A stretch of 64,000 nucleotides of DNA, from assembly GCF_000467185.1 (NCBI RefSeq), contig NZ_BATM01000045.1, positions 48,765-112,764 of the forward strand, in the 5' to 3' direction. How positions within the stretch are numbered: the stretch's first letter is position 1; each line of letters starts with the position of its first letter. The notes under the pieces were generated by a model. The model was not told where the DNA came from and made no database searches. It saw only the letters and a list, made by a program, of their open reading frames with translations. The translations under genes were made by a program, and so were the position numbers. This DNA is from Vibrio ezurae NBRC 102218. GTDB lineage: Bacteria; Pseudomonadota; Gammaproteobacteria; Enterobacterales; Vibrionaceae. This document shows, piece by piece, positions 9,686-19,969 of this stretch.

Positions 9686-11029
9686 ATGCTAGACAAATTA
9701 GTCATCGCGAACCGAGGCGAAATTGCGCTTCGTATTCTTCGCGCATGTAAAGAGCTAGGTATTAAAACCGTAGCTGTTCACTCAACAGCTGACCGTGATC
9801 TTAAACACGTTCTACTTGCTGATGAGTCAATCTGTATCGGTCCTGCTCGCGGTATCGACAGCTACCTAAATATCCCACGCATCATTTCAGCAGCAGAAGT
9901 TTCTGGTGCTGTAGCGATCCACCCAGGCTATGGTTTCCTTTCTGAAAATGCAGATTTTGCAGAACAAGTAGAAAAATCAGGCTTCATTTTTGTGGGTCCT
10001 AAAGCTGAAACCATCCGTATCATGGGTGACAAAGTTGCTGCTATCAACGCGATGAAAAAAGCGGGCGTACCTTGTGTTCCTGGTTCTGACGGCCCTCTTG
10101 ATGACAACGATGCAACAAACAAAGCTCATGCTAAGCGCATTGGCTTCCCTGTTATCATCAAAGCATCTGGCGGCGGCGGCGGTCGTGGCATGCGTGTCGT
10201 TCGCTCTGAAGGTGAACTAGTAGAAGCTATCGCTATGACTCGCGCAGAAGCAAAAGCAGCCTTCAACAACGACATGGTTTACATGGAGAAATACCTAGAA
10301 AACCCTCGTCACGTTGAAGTTCAAGTTATTGCTGATGGTCAAGGTGGCGCAATCCACTTAGGCGAACGTGACTGTTCTATGCAACGTCGTCACCAAAAAG
10401 TCGTTGAAGAAGCACCAGCGCCAGGTATTACTGACGATATGCGTAAGTACATCGGTGAGCGTTGTACTCGTGCTTGTCTTGAAATCAACTACCGCGGTGC
10501 AGGTACTTTTGAGTTCCTATACGAAAACGGCGAGTTCTACTTCATTGAAATGAACACCCGTATTCAAGTAGAGCACCCAGTAACTGAAATGGTCACTGGC
10601 GTTGACCTAATTAAAGAGCAGCTTCGTGTTGCCGCAGGTCAACCTCTATCATTCACCCAAGATGACATCAAACTTCGTGGCCATGCTGTTGAATGTCGTA
10701 TCAATGCTGAAGATCCAGAGCGTTTCCTACCTTGCCCAGGCAAAATCGAACGTTTCCATGCTCCTGGTGGCATGGGTGTTCGTTGGGAATCTCACATCTA
10801 CTCAGGTTACACAGTGCCACCTCATTACGATTCAATGGTTGGCAAACTGATCACCTTTGGTGAGAACCGTGATGTTGCTATCGCACGCATGAAAAATGCA
10901 CTCAGCGAAATGATCATTGAAGGCATTAAAACTAACGTCCCTCTACAGCTCGACATTATGAATGACGAGAACTTCCAACATGGTGGTGCAAACATCCACT
11001 ATCTTGAGAAGAAGCTGGGGCTACAATAA
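9686..11029 (+). CDS. accC: biotin carboxylase of acetyl-CoA carboxylase
   Basis: 447 residues. ATP- and bicarbonate-dependent carboxylation of biotin on AccB. ATP-grasp glycine loop [11 protein letters not shown] near residue 165, and [14 protein letters not shown] carrying the metal-binding Glu/Asn and catalytic Arg. Full length compared with the E. coli enzyme (449). Cotranscribed with aroQ and accB; terminator 50 bp downstream. Confidence 0.98.
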   Translation: MLDKLVIANRGEIALRILRACKELGIKTVAVHSTADRDLKHVLLADESICIGPARGIDSYLNIPRIISAAEVSGAVAIHPGYGFLSENADFAEQVEKSGFIFVGPKAETIRIMGDKVAAINAMKKAGVPCVPGSDGPLDDNDATNKAHAKRIGFPVIIKASGGGGGRGMRVVRSEGELVEAIAMTRAEAKAAFNNDMVYMEKYLENPRHVEVQVIADGQGGAIHLGERDCSMQRRHQKVVEEAPAPGITDDMRKYIGERCTRACLEINYRGAGTFEFLYENGEFYFIEMNTRIQVEHPVTEMVTGVDLIKEQLRVAAGQPLSFTQDDIKLRGHAVECRINAEDPERFLPCPGKIERFHAPGGMGVRWESHIYSGYTVPPHYDSMVGKLITFGENRDVAIARMKNALSEMIIEGIKTNVPLQLDIMNDENFQHGGANIHYLEKKLGLQ

Positions 11030-11081
11030 GTATTAATCAACAATGACGTCACCGTCATTTGGTTAGTATACAGTGCCATTT

Positions 11082-11119
11082 AAGGGTCGCTGCTAATTCT
11101 ATTAGCGGCGACCCTTTTT
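11082..11119 (+). terminator. accC terminator
   Basis: Sixteen-bp stem with one mismatch, left arm 11082-11097 beginning AAGGGTCGC, loop TCT, right arm ending GCGACCCTT and a T run. A smaller hairpin AATGACG/CGTCATT lies just upstream at 11042-11059. Confidence 0.9.
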
Positions 11120-11191
11120 CTTTGTATAGATGAAGTTGGTTAAATTTACTGCTAAAATCCACGCCAATTATCAATACTTAGAGTGAACTCC

Positions 11192-12082
11192 ATGCCTTGG
11201 ATTCAAATCAAACTTAACGCCACTGACAAAAACGCTGAGCAAATCGGTGATATGTTGATGGAACAAACTGGTGCCCTTTCTGTTACTTTCCTTGATGCTA
11301 AAGATACGCCTGTATTTGAGCCACTACCGGGTGAAACACGCTTATGGGGTGAAACAGATATTCTTGCCCTATATGACGCAGAAGCCGACACTCAGTGGAT
11401 TTTACAGCAAATCGAAGCGAGCCAACTTCTTGAACAAGGCTTTGCTCATAAAGTAGAGCAGCTTGAAGACAAAGACTGGGAACGTGAGTGGATGGATAAT
11501 TTCCACCCAATGAAATTTGGTGAGCGTTTGTGGGTATGTCCAAGCTGGCGTGAAATCCCTGAGCCTGATGCTGTGAATGTAATGCTTGACCCAGGTCTAG
11601 CATTTGGCACAGGCACACATCCCACTACATCACTGTGTTTAGAGTGGCTAGAAGGGCTAGACCTTACCGATAAAACCGTGGTCGATTTTGGCTGTGGTTC
11701 AGGCATTCTTGCGATCGCCGCGATCAAACTGGGGGCTAAAAAAGTCATCGGGATCGATATCGATCCACAAGCGATCTTAGCGTCTACCGCCAATGCAGAG
11801 CGCAATGGTGTAAAAGAGCAACTGGAACTCTACCTACCTCAAGATCAGCCTGAAGGTCTGATTGCCGATGTGGTCGTAGCGAATATTTTAGCAGGCCCAT
11901 TGCGTGACCTTTCTGCTGTCATCAAGTCATTAGTTAAAGAAAACGGTGAACTTGCAATGTCTGGTGTACTGGATACTCAAGCTGAAGACGTTGCAAACTA
12001 CTACCGTGATCAGTTTGATATTGCCCCAATTGTAGAGATGCAAGAGTGGTGTCGCATCTCTGGAAAAAAGCACTCTAGTTGA
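11192..12082 (+). CDS. prmA: ribosomal protein L11 methyltransferase
   Basis: 296 residues from ATG 11192 (MPWIQIKL). A GTG at 11183 would add MNS and is less likely. N-terminal L11-recognition domain (about 1-60), then a class I SAM methyltransferase domain with motif [16 protein letters not shown] near residue 165, IGIDIDPQA, and VANILAGPL in motif IV. Trimethylates lysines and the N-terminus of L11. Upstream of dusB, as is usual in enterics and vibrios; a new promoter lies in between. Confidence 0.96.
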   Translation: MPWIQIKLNATDKNAEQIGDMLMEQTGALSVTFLDAKDTPVFEPLPGETRLWGETDILALYDAEADTQWILQQIEASQLLEQGFAHKVEQLEDKDWEREWMDNFHPMKFGERLWVCPSWREIPEPDAVNVMLDPGLAFGTGTHPTTSLCLEWLEGLDLTDKTVVDFGCGSGILAIAAIKLGAKKVIGIDIDPQAILASTANAERNGVKEQLELYLPQDQPEGLIADVVVANILAGPLRDLSAVIKSLVKENGELAMSGVLDTQAEDVANYYRDQFDIAPIVEMQEWCRISGKKHSS

Positions 12083-12151
12083 GTCATATCAAATATTGAG
12101 CAAAAAACAGGCAAGTTAGCGAATATTTTTTGAAATGCTCAAATATTAGGC

Positions 12152-12188
12152 TTTTCACGCGCGCAAAAAATGCGTAAAATGCGCGCCC
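12152..12188 (+). promoter_or_regulatory. dusB-fis promoter with GC-rich discriminator
   Basis: TTTTCA at 12152-12157, 17-bp spacer, TAAAAT at 12175-12180, then GCGCGCCC. A GC-rich discriminator next to the -10 box is the hallmark of stringently controlled promoters (rRNA, fis). Known for E. coli: the dusB-fis promoter is strongly growth-rate and ppGpp dependent. Promoter call is from sequence; control is inferred by likeness. Confidence 0.75.
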
Positions 12189-12213
12189 TTGCTGTTAATA
12201 ATGTGACCATGAT

Positions 12214-13179
12214 TTGAAAATCGGTAAATACGAACTTAAGAATAATTTGATTGTAGCACCTATGGCTGGCGTTACAGACAGACCCTTTCGAGAGTTGTGT
12301 CTTCGATACGGTGCTGGTATGGCGGTCAGTGAAATGATGCTAGCCAACCCTAAGACATGGAATACATCAAAATCACTGCAACGAAGAGTACATGAAGCCG
12401 AATCGGGCATTCGCTCAGTACAGATTGCAGGATCAGATCCACAATTAATGGCAGAAGCTGCGCAATTTAATGTAGAGAGCGGTGCGCAAATCATCGATAT
12501 CAACATGGGTTGCCCAGCTAAAAAAGTGAACAAGAAACTAGCGGGTTCAGCGCTACTAAAGCATCCAGATATTATTCAACAAATTCTGAAAGCGGTAGTA
12601 GATGCGGTCGATGTCCCTGTGACATTAAAAACCAGAACCGGTTGGGATACAGAACATAAGAACTGTGTCGAAATCGCTAAAATAGCCGAAGACTGCGGCA
12701 TACAAGCCCTCGCTCTACATGGTAGAACGCGGACCTGTATGTACAAAGGAGAGGCCGAATACGAAAGCATCAAAGCGGTTAAGCAAGCTATTTCGATACC
12801 TGTGATTGCCAATGGCGATATAGATAGCCCCGAAAAAGCAAAGCATGTACTGGAATTTACCGGTGCAGACGCCTTGATGATTGGTCGCCCTGCCCAAGGT
12901 CGTCCTTGGATTTTTCAAGAAATCCAACATTATTTAGAAAACGGCACCACGATGCCCGAGCCTCCTATGCAGGAAGTAAAAGACATCATGCTTGGTCACG
13001 TTCACGAACTTCATCAATTTTATGGTGAATTCTTAGGTCCGCGCATTGCAAGAAAGCATGTGGGTTGGTACCTAAAAGAGCACGAACAAGCACGTGAGTT
13101 TCGCCGTGTCTTCAATGCTATCGAAGTTGCCCCTGCGCAATTAGACGCATTAGAAGAGTATTTCAATTCCTATCATTGA
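12214..13179 (+). CDS. dusB: tRNA-dihydrouridine synthase B
   Basis: 321 residues from a TTG start; the protein begins [20 protein letters not shown], aligned with the start of E. coli DusB. No ATG or GTG is in frame nearby. FMN-dependent TIM-barrel: [31 protein letters not shown] with the catalytic cysteine near residue 100, and [16 protein letters not shown] for FMN phosphate binding. Reduces uridine (position 17 in E. coli) in tRNA. First gene of the dusB-fis operon; in E. coli its 5' coding region is needed for good fis translation, and the rare TTG start with no clear ribosome site fits a deliberately limited DusB output. Confidence 0.95.
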   Translation: MKIGKYELKNNLIVAPMAGVTDRPFRELCLRYGAGMAVSEMMLANPKTWNTSKSLQRRVHEAESGIRSVQIAGSDPQLMAEAAQFNVESGAQIIDINMGCPAKKVNKKLAGSALLKHPDIIQQILKAVVDAVDVPVTLKTRTGWDTEHKNCVEIAKIAEDCGIQALALHGRTRTCMYKGEAEYESIKAVKQAISIPVIANGDIDSPEKAKHVLEFTGADALMIGRPAQGRPWIFQEIQHYLENGTTMPEPPMQEVKDIMLGHVHELHQFYGEFLGPRIARKHVGWYLKEHEQAREFRRVFNAIEVAPAQLDALEEYFNSYH

Positions 13180-13224
13180 TAGGGATATGGTTGCATTATA
13201 ATTACGAGAAGAGCTAGATTGAAT

Positions 13225-13521
13225 ATGTTCGAACAAAACCTGACTTCTGAAGCACTAACAGTTACTACAGTAACTGCTCAAGACCAAATCGCGCAAAAAC
13301 CACTTCGCGACTCAGTAAAAGTTTCAGTTAAAAACTATCTTGCACAATTAAATGGTCAGGATGTAGACGACCTTTATGAGCTAGTGCTAGCTGAGGTTGA
13401 ACAACCACTACTAGACATGATCATGCAATACACTCGCGGCAACCAAACTCGCGCTGCATCTATGATGGGTATCAACCGTGGTACACTTCGTAAGAAACTT
13501 AAAAAATACGGCATGAACTAA
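13225..13521 (+). CDS. fis: nucleoid protein Fis
   Basis: 98 residues from ATG 13225 (MFEQNLTSE), the exact length of E. coli Fis; the TTG at 13219 would add two residues. GAGAAGAG at 13205-13212 is the ribosome site. C-terminal helix-turn-helix [20 protein letters not shown] followed by LKKYGMN is nearly identical to the enteric protein. Homodimer that bends DNA, activates rRNA and tRNA promoters, and modulates replication and recombination. Cotranscribed with dusB. Confidence 0.98.
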   Translation: MFEQNLTSEALTVTTVTAQDQIAQKPLRDSVKVSVKNYLAQLNGQDVDDLYELVLAEVEQPLLDMIMQYTRGNQTRAASMMGINRGTLRKKLKKYGMN

Positions 13522-13557
13522 GCATTACTACGCATTAGTTTTAGTCGCTAGAATGAT

Positions 13558-13587
13558 AAAGCTTACCAAATTTGGTAAGCTTTTTTT
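13558..13587 (+). terminator. fis terminator
   Basis: Perfect 13-bp palindrome AAAGCTTACCAAA/TTTGGTAAGCTTT then a T run; 37 bp after the fis stop. Confidence 0.92.
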
Positions 13588-13624
13588 ATATATGTACTCT
13601 CTCCAAAACCCTCTATCACCTCAA

Positions 13625-13795
13625 AAATGATCACACATCTTTTCATTTATATAGTTATTGAGTTGAAACCTATAAAAAGCTAGTACCGCTGACACAACCA
13701 TAAATCCGTTTACTTTCCCGCCTAAAACACCATAAATGATCACTTATTATTTCATTTATATAGTTATTGGGTTCAAACAATCAAAAAGCCAGTAC
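13625..13795 (+). repeat. two 62-bp imperfect direct repeats upstream of cobC
   Basis: Copies at 13625-13686 and 13734-13795, offset 109 bp, no gaps, about 51 of 62 bases equal by hand alignment. Both begin AAATGATCAC, share a core at 13639-13656 / 13748-13765 (TTCATTTATATAGTTATT), and end in AAAAGC(T/C)AGTAC. They fill most of the 380-bp gap between fis and cobC. No cobalamin riboswitch (B12-box) sequence is visible. They may be duplicated promoter or operator units for the cob genes, or a decayed element. Confidence 0.7.
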
Positions 13796-13902
13796 GCATG
13801 CACACCTCTATTAATGAATATGAGTGACTTTCTGTGGTTTCCCCTGTTGAATAGATTCCTCATAATAAAAAAGAAATCAAAATTGAACCAAGGTAGAGAA
13901 CA

Positions 13903-14604
13903 ATGAAGCACCTAAAATTGTGGGTATTACGTCACGGGCAGTGTGAAGGTGGCAATATCTTAAGAGGACAAGTGGACGTATTGCTCAGCCAAGCAGGACA
14001 TTCACAAATGGACAACGCATTCTCTACTCTGCCTCAATTGCCAACTGAGATCATCAGCTCACCTTTGCAACGATGCGCGATTTGGAGCAACAACACCGCC
14101 TTAGACAAGCAGCTAACGATGAACACCAATAATGCCTTTACTGAAATGAACTTTGGTGACTGGGATGGCAAAACCTTTGATGAGCTTTATCAGAACTCAG
14201 CTGAAAAAATGGATGCTTTTTGGCGTAACCCTTGGGATAAACAGAACAGCCCGCCAAATGGTGAAACTTTAGCGAACTTTGAATTGAGAGTGTTAAATGG
14301 ATTATCACAACTGCTGAGCCAGCACACTCATCAAGGCACCGCAACGGATACACCGAACTCTCTGCTATTGGTGACTCATGGCGGTGTGATTAAAGTTATT
14401 TTAGGGCACATATTAAACGCCCAACAAAGTAATCAACTCTTTAGCCAACTGACTTTACCCTATGCGGCGCGACTCGAAGTGGATGTTTATTTTCCTGATA
14501 CCCCAACCCAGCCACCTACGGAACAAACCGAACCTGTCAGCATAGACTCCGTAAGGCAGCAGCTACAAAGGTATCAATTCAATGTTCACTGGCCGAGTAT
14601 ATAA
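13903..14604 (+). CDS. cobC: alpha-ribazole phosphatase, histidine phosphatase family
   Basis: 233 residues. Branch-1 histidine phosphatase with LRHGQCEGGN (catalytic His10 in RHG) and the second histidine in LLVTHGGVIKVIL. CobC removes the phosphate from alpha-ribazole-5'-phosphate or adenosylcobalamin-5'-phosphate in the nucleotide-loop pathway. The family alone does not fix the substrate, but cobT, cobS, cobU and cobQ follow on the same strand. A C-terminal extension (about residues 195-233, rich in Thr/Pro/Gln) is unusual. Gap of 213 bp to cobT with no visible element. Confidence 0.82.
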   Translation: MKHLKLWVLRHGQCEGGNILRGQVDVLLSQAGHSQMDNAFSTLPQLPTEIISSPLQRCAIWSNNTALDKQLTMNTNNAFTEMNFGDWDGKTFDELYQNSAEKMDAFWRNPWDKQNSPPNGETLANFELRVLNGLSQLLSQHTHQGTATDTPNSLLLVTHGGVIKVILGHILNAQQSNQLFSQLTLPYAARLEVDVYFPDTPTQPPTEQTEPVSIDSVRQQLQRYQFNVHWPSI

Positions 14605-14817
14605 AGGCCCTTAACATTACTCGCATTAAATTGACAATAAGCAGAACACTTCTTGGCATCATAACCTGTTGCTTAAAGAAGAAGTCTCTTTATTGCAACA
14701 TATTGAACCACAAAGAATAACCTGCCAGTATGAGACTCCGTTGTCAGCGCCTTTGTACTGCAGGCTCACACAACAATATGAAATATACACTCGCCATCGC
14801 ATAGCATAGGAGTTGCA

Positions 14818-15867
14818 ATGTTTTCTGTAGACCCAGTAAACCACACGCTAGATGAACAAATCCGTCATATCATTGATCAAAAAACTAAACCATTGGGTGC
14901 CTTAGGCCAACTTGAAGCTCTTGCAGCGCAAATTGCTCGAGTTCAAGCGACAGGTACCGACAGCCTGAGCCGATTAACCATCACCAAACCCGCAATGCTG
15001 GTATTTGCCGCTGATCATGGTATTGCTGAATACGGCGTATCGATTGCGCCAAGTGCTGTCACCACACAAATGGTGTACAACTTCGTTGCTGGCGGTGCTG
15101 CTATCAATGTGTTCAGTCGTCAAACTGGGTTTAATCTTGAAGTCATTGATTGCGGGATTCTAGAGCCATTGGCAGACCCTACAGGGGTGACACAACAACG
15201 CCTAGGCACAGGAACCGCTCCTATTCACAAAGCTCCTGCGATGAGCCTTGAACAAGTTGAGCAAGGTTTTAGCTACGCGAATGAACTTATTCAGCGCCAT
15301 CAACAGTCTGGCTGTAATTTAATAGCTCTTGGCGAAATGGGGATAGGCAATACCTCATCAGCGACCGCTATAATGTCAGCACTATTAAATGTAGAAGTAA
15401 GCCAGTGTGTGGGACGTGGTACAGGCATTGACGACGACGCTTTGCAGTTAAAAACAACACTACTTAATCAAGCGATAGAGCTACATCGCGATCAACTCAC
15501 CTCTCCTAAGCAGATTTTGGCTCACTTGGGTGGCTTCGAAATCGTCCAAATGACAGGAGCTATTCTTGCCGCGGCCCAGAGAAAAATGCTCGTGGTCATT
15601 GACGGCTTTATTGCCACAGCAGCGGCACTAGTGGCTGTTGAACTGCACCCTGAAGCACGTGATTATCTGATCTTTGCGCATCAATCGAATGAAAGTGGTC
15701 ACAAATTAATGCTTAAGCATTTAGAGGCAACCCCACTACTGCATCTAGACCTAAGACTGGGTGAAGGTACTGGCGGAGCATTGGCTTTACCTTTGATTCA
15801 AGCGGCAACTAACTTTTATAACGATATGGCAAGCTTTGGTGATGCTGGCGTCAGCAACGTAACCTAA
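14818..15867 (+). CDS. cobT: nicotinate-nucleotide:dimethylbenzimidazole phosphoribosyltransferase
   Basis: 349 residues. Forms alpha-ribazole phosphate, the lower-ligand nucleotide of cobalamin. Motifs: [43 protein letters not shown], and [13 protein letters not shown] where Glu316 matches the catalytic base (Glu317 in Salmonella). Full length. Preceded by AGGAG at 14810-14814. Confidence 0.96.
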   Translation: MFSVDPVNHTLDEQIRHIIDQKTKPLGALGQLEALAAQIARVQATGTDSLSRLTITKPAMLVFAADHGIAEYGVSIAPSAVTTQMVYNFVAGGAAINVFSRQTGFNLEVIDCGILEPLADPTGVTQQRLGTGTAPIHKAPAMSLEQVEQGFSYANELIQRHQQSGCNLIALGEMGIGNTSSATAIMSALLNVEVSQCVGRGTGIDDDALQLKTTLLNQAIELHRDQLTSPKQILAHLGGFEIVQMTGAILAAAQRKMLVVIDGFIATAAALVAVELHPEARDYLIFAHQSNESGHKLMLKHLEATPLLHLDLRLGEGTGGALALPLIQAATNFYNDMASFGDAGVSNVT

Positions 15868-15957
15868 ATAAACCGCAAAACTATTGTTATACAAAACTTA
15901 AGCACTACCGCCATTCACTATTACGTGTCGGTACAAAAAAGTAGTGCTTGATGCCAT

Positions 15958-15991
15958 ATTGTGCAGCTTATTCCAACATAGGCTGCACAAT
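15958..15991 (+). promoter_or_regulatory. inverted repeat between cobT and cobS
   Basis: ATTGTGCAGC / GCTGCACAAT, ten bp perfect, 14-bp loop, just before the cobS ribosome site AAAAAGGA. A second, wider pair AGCACTAC / GTAGTGCT lies at 15901-15948. Could be an attenuator or mRNA-processing structure; no T run directly follows, so it is a weak terminator. Confidence 0.4.
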
Positions 15992-16014
15992 AAAAATAAG
16001 AAAAAGGAAAACCA

Positions 16015-16803
16015 ATGTCGGTACTTGCTAATAAATATCGCCAGTTAAATCTACTTCTCGTTGCCGTCAGTTTTTTCACTCGAGTTCCCGTCCCGCATTG
16101 GGTTGATTATGGTGCTGATCATTTAAATCGTGCCAGTCGCTACTTCGGGGCTGTTGGTGTGCTCGTTGGTGGTGTCAGTGCGATTGTCTTTTATTTAGCG
16201 CAACTGATCCTACCCACTTCAGCGGCCATTATCCTTGCCATGATCGCCAGCGCTCTACTCACTGGGTGCTTTCACGAAGACGGCTTAGCGGATACCGCAG
16301 ATGGCTTAGGTGGCGGTTGGACCGTCGAAAAGAAACTCGCCATTATGAAAGATTCACGTCTAGGTACATATGGCGCTTTGACACTTGCTCTGACGCTGTT
16401 TCTAAAATGGCAATTGCTTGTCGAGCTTTCCGCTCTTGGTCCTTATGTCGTGTGCAGTGCACTCGTGTGTAGTCATGTACTCAGCCGCGTTGTCGCATCC
16501 AGTATGATTTTCAGCGAAAAATACGTTCAAGACACTGACGTCAGCAAAGTGAAACCTTTAGCGAATGAGCAACACAGCAAAGATTTAAGCATCTTATTGT
16601 TTACAGGAGCTGTCGCACTACTTGGACTGAACAGCATTATGGTCGCTATGATTGCGAGCATAAGCCTACTGTGCGTCCGCTACGCGCTTTGTCTATTCTT
16701 TAAAAAACAAATTGGCGGTTACACTGGTGATACGCTCGGTGCAACACAACAGATAAGCGAAATTGTCTGCTATATCGTCATTTTAAGCGTTGGATTAAGT
16801 TAA
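16015..16803 (+). CDS. cobS: adenosylcobinamide-GDP ribazoletransferase (cobalamin synthase)
   Basis: 262 residues, polytopic inner-membrane protein. Joins adenosylcobinamide-GDP with alpha-ribazole(-phosphate). Signature FHEDGLADTADGLGGGW near residue 84 supplies the acidic metal-binding residues; GGYTGDTLGATQQ near the C-terminus is conserved. Its stop overlaps the cobU start by one base (TAATG), so the two are translationally coupled. Confidence 0.96.
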   Translation: MSVLANKYRQLNLLLVAVSFFTRVPVPHWVDYGADHLNRASRYFGAVGVLVGGVSAIVFYLAQLILPTSAAIILAMIASALLTGCFHEDGLADTADGLGGGWTVEKKLAIMKDSRLGTYGALTLALTLFLKWQLLVELSALGPYVVCSALVCSHVLSRVVASSMIFSEKYVQDTDVSKVKPLANEQHSKDLSILLFTGAVALLGLNSIMVAMIASISLLCVRYALCLFFKKQIGGYTGDTLGATQQISEIVCYIVILSVGLS

Positions 16804-17417
16804 TGATTCAGTTAGTGATTGGGGGAGCTCGTAGCGGTAAAAGTCGTTACGGTGAAGCGTTAGTGGCGACATATTCTGAGCAAGGACAAGAGTGCGTGTA
16901 CTTAGCAACGGCTCTCGCCTTCGACCAAGAAATGCAAAATCGAATTGAACGACATCAACGGGATCGCACCACGACTCACCCAACACGCTCACCCATTCAC
17001 TGGCAACTGATTGAGCAGCCACTGTATGTGGCAGAGGCTTTACTGGCTCTGGATAAACCTAATCAAACGATTTTCATTGATTGCTTAACCTTATATCTGA
17101 CGCAGCATTTATGTCGCGACTCTCAGCAGATTAATTTTATAGAGCCTCCCCTCGCTCCGCCATTGCGAGAAGCATCAATACCATTGAGTCTGCATTGGCA
17201 AGAACAAAAGCAACGTCTGCTAGAGGCTTTACCCAAACTACAAAGCAATATCATACTCATCAGCAACGAAATCGGTTCAGGAATTGTGCCAATGGGCGAA
17301 CTTAGCCGAGAGTTTGTCGATGAAGCGGGCTGGTTAAACCAAGCCGTTGCCGAAGTTGCCGACAAAGTCACATTGGTTGTGGCTGGTCTTCCTATGACAT
17401 TAAAGGACACTCACTAA
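16803..17417 (+). CDS. cobU: adenosylcobinamide kinase / adenosylcobinamide-phosphate guanylyltransferase
   Basis: 204 residues. P-loop [12 protein letters not shown] at residues 6-17, RHQRDR region for GMP attachment, and NEIGSGIVP near residue 157. Phosphorylates adenosylcobinamide and then transfers GMP. It is some 20 residues longer than Salmonella CobU (181); the extra is around residues 105-130 ([12 protein letters not shown]). Overlaps cobS; 4 bp before cobQ. Confidence 0.95.
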   Translation: MIQLVIGGARSGKSRYGEALVATYSEQGQECVYLATALAFDQEMQNRIERHQRDRTTTHPTRSPIHWQLIEQPLYVAEALLALDKPNQTIFIDCLTLYLTQHLCRDSQQINFIEPPLAPPLREASIPLSLHWQEQKQRLLEALPKLQSNIILISNEIGSGIVPMGELSREFVDEAGWLNQAVAEVADKVTLVVAGLPMTLKDTH

Positions 17418-17421
17418 TCCA

Positions 17422-18969
17422 ATGAGTCATTCACATTCTCTTAAGTCCCGACCTTCTATTCATGGTTCTTTAATGGTGCAAGGCACCACATCCGATGCTG
17501 GTAAAAGCACCTTAGTGGCTGGGTTGTGTCGTTTGTTTACTCGCTTGAACTACAATGTTGCTCCTTTTAAGCCACAAAACATGGCGTTAAATAGTGCCGT
17601 TACCGCTGACGGTGGCGAAATAGGCCGTGCTCAAGCTTTGCAGGCGATCGCCTGTAAATTACCGCTGCACACCGATTTTAACCCTGTACTGCTAAAACCA
17701 AGCTCAGATACTGGATCGCAAGTCATCCTGCAAGGAAAAGCACTCACCACCTTAGAAGCCAAGTCATTTTTTGGACCAGAAAGTCAGGATTACAAAGCCA
17801 AAGCGATGGCGGCCGTTATGGACTCTTATTCGCGCTTGCAACAGCAATATGACATGGTCTTAATTGAAGGTGCTGGCAGCCCAGCAGAAATTAATTTACG
17901 CGAAGGTGATATCGCTAATATGGGCTTTGCCGAAAAAGCAGATTGCCCAGTCATCATCGTGGCTGATATTGATAAAGGCGGCGTATTCGCTCACCTTGTA
18001 GGCACAGTTGCCCTATTAAGTGAATCAGAACAAGCCAGAGTAAAAGGCTTTGTCATTAATCGCTTTAGAGGCGACGTTAGCTTGCTTCAACCGGGAATAG
18101 ATTGGCTTGAAAACTACACGCAAAAGCCAGTGCTGGGCGTGTTGCCCTATTTACACGATTTACATCTGGATGCCGAAGATGCGTTAATCGATGATGAAAT
18201 CAATCAAGCGGACCTTAGTAAGAACAATACTTTAAATGTCCTAGTTCTGGTCTTTCCTCGCATCAGCAACCACACCGACTTTGATCCTCTGCGCTTGCAC
18301 CCTCAAGTCAATTTCAACTACATCACCCTAAACGACGACATTAACCAAGCTGTTCAAGGTGCGGATTTGATTATTGTTCCGGGCAGTAAAAATGTACGCG
18401 CAGACTTAGCCTTTATGCGAGAGCAAGGTTGGGATGAAGCCATCAACCGTCATTTACGGTATGGCGGTAAAGTCATGGGCATCTGTGGTGGCTATCAAAT
18501 GCTAGGGCAAGAAATTGATGATCCCGACGGTATCGAAGATATTGCAGGTTGTTCACAGGGGTTAGGGCTATTACCCGCCTACACGCAGCTAAAAGCCGAT
18601 AAAACCCTATCCCAAGTACAGGGACAATTGCAGATTGGTTCAGACACGGCACCTTTCCAAGGCTATGAGATCCACTGTGGCGAAACGAGCTTATTAGAGA
18701 ATGCACATGTACTCTCAGAGCATTCCCCTATTCGCTTTGAATCAGGAATGAAGGATGGCATGCTCACAACCGACAAACGCATCTTAGCCACCTATGTGCA
18801 CGGCATATTTGACTCACCGCAAGCCTGCCAGTTACTGCTGAAATGGGCCGGTTTAAAACAAGCTCAAACCATAGATATTAACCTCATTCGAGAGCAACAA
18901 CTGGAACGCTTGGCTGACGTCCTAGAAGATCACTTAGATATGGATAAGTTAGCTAGCTTAATTCAGTAA
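17422..18969 (+). CDS. cobQ: cobyric acid synthase
   Basis: 515 residues. N-terminal ATP-dependent amidoligase domain with [18 protein letters not shown] (P-loop-like) and a C-terminal class I glutamine amidotransferase domain: nucleophile Cys355 in [10 protein letters not shown] and His460 in YVHGIFDS. Amidates side chains b, d, e and g of adenosylcobyrinic a,c-diamide. No corrin-ring synthesis genes are present nearby, so the cluster fits corrinoid salvage and late steps. Converges with yddG, with 3 bp between stops. Confidence 0.96.
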   Translation: MSHSHSLKSRPSIHGSLMVQGTTSDAGKSTLVAGLCRLFTRLNYNVAPFKPQNMALNSAVTADGGEIGRAQALQAIACKLPLHTDFNPVLLKPSSDTGSQVILQGKALTTLEAKSFFGPESQDYKAKAMAAVMDSYSRLQQQYDMVLIEGAGSPAEINLREGDIANMGFAEKADCPVIIVADIDKGGVFAHLVGTVALLSESEQARVKGFVINRFRGDVSLLQPGIDWLENYTQKPVLGVLPYLHDLHLDAEDALIDDEINQADLSKNNTLNVLVLVFPRISNHTDFDPLRLHPQVNFNYITLNDDINQAVQGADLIIVPGSKNVRADLAFMREQGWDEAINRHLRYGGKVMGICGGYQMLGQEIDDPDGIEDIAGCSQGLGLLPAYTQLKADKTLSQVQGQLQIGSDTAPFQGYEIHCGETSLLENAHVLSEHSPIRFESGMKDGMLTTDKRILATYVHGIFDSPQACQLLLKWAGLKQAQTIDINLIREQQLERLADVLEDHLDMDKLASLIQ

Positions 18970-18972
18970 GGT

Positions 18973-19848
18973 TTATTGGGTTACTCGCCAGCAAATCAAA
19001 GACCCAATAACGACCATCACGACACCTTGCCAAAAGCTCGCCGATAACGCGACCCCGAGAATGATCGAGGAAAACAAAGTCGAGAAAATCGGGGTAAAGT
19101 ACGACAAAGTGGCAAGCAACAACATGTTGCCTTGCATAATACCGCTGTTCCACAAACCATAACCACTGGCCATAATGACCGCGGCGAGCAATAAGTAAAA
19201 AGTCGATTCGAGATTAAACGATAATGCAGGCTCACTAGAAAATGCATAGCGAATCCATAATACGCTTGCCGTCATAGCAAAGAATAAGGTGATCGCATTT
19301 TTCCCCTGTGATAGCCGTTTAGTGATGTTGCAATAAATCGCCCATAAGAACGCACCAATCAAAGCCATCGCGTAAGTGGCAGGATTACTTTGTACATTCT
19401 GCGCCAGTTGCGAAAGCGACAAAGATTGATCACCCGTTATCGCCCATGCCACGCCAATAAATGCCAACGCCACACTAGGGTACACCCAAGGATTGGTTTT
19501 CTTACTGTTGCTTATTACTGCAATCAAAACCGTTAACGCAGGCCATAAATAATTAATTACGGCCATATCTAGCGCTTGTTGTCGGCTATTTGCCATCCCT
19601 ATCGCTAAAGACAAGCACACTTCATACGCGGCAAATAAACCCCCCGCCACCAGCACATACCGCTTTGATAAGGTTTTTAGCTGCGGGCTTCCAACGACAC
19701 AAATCAACACTAGCGTCGCCACCGTGTAGATACTGGCCGCGCCGCCAATAGGCCCTAGTAGCTCTGCCACCTTACGGGCAATACCAATAACACAGCTCCA
19801 TAACAAAATGGCGGCAATACCGTATAGGGTGTACTTATGTGCTTGCAA
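18973..19848 (-). CDS. yddG: aromatic amino acid exporter YddG (DMT/EamA family)
   Basis: 291 residues, ten hydrophobic segments in two EamA repeats. The start (YTLYGIAAILLWSCVIGIAR), the GPIGGAASIYT segment and VINYLWPALTVL match E. coli YddG closely by eye. YddG exports phenylalanine, tyrosine and tryptophan across the inner membrane. Faces cobQ tail to tail with no terminator between. Confidence 0.88.
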   Translation of the reverse strand: MQAHKYTLYGIAAILLWSCVIGIARKVAELLGPIGGAASIYTVATLVLICVVGSPQLKTLSKRYVLVAGGLFAAYEVCLSLAIGMANSRQQALDMAVINYLWPALTVLIAVISNSKKTNPWVYPSVALAFIGVAWAITGDQSLSLSQLAQNVQSNPATYAMALIGAFLWAIYCNITKRLSQGKNAITLFFAMTASVLWIRYAFSSEPALSFNLESTFYLLLAAVIMASGYGLWNSGIMQGNMLLLATLSYFTPIFSTLFSSIILGVALSASFWQGVVMVVIGSLICWRVTQ

Positions 19849-19920
19849 AATTCATCCTCATTATTTGAGTCAGTATCTTAATCAATCTTGATACGACTGC
19901 CAGCATAAATCACCAAGCAT

Positions 19921-19947
19921 AAAAAAGGCCTGCATGTATGTGCAGAC
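19921..19947 (-). terminator. terminator of the merR-permease operon
   Basis: Imperfect stem AAGG-C-CTGCA / TGCAG-A-CCTT (19925-19947), followed on the minus strand by a run of six T, 23 bp beyond the permease stop. Confidence 0.8.
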
Positions 19948-19969
19948 CTTATTAACGGGGATAGCTAAA

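Noticed and set aside
13588..13902. Possible cobalamin riboswitch upstream of cobC
   Set aside because: No B12-box or the conserved core of the riboswitch could be found; the region is filled by a 62-bp direct repeat.
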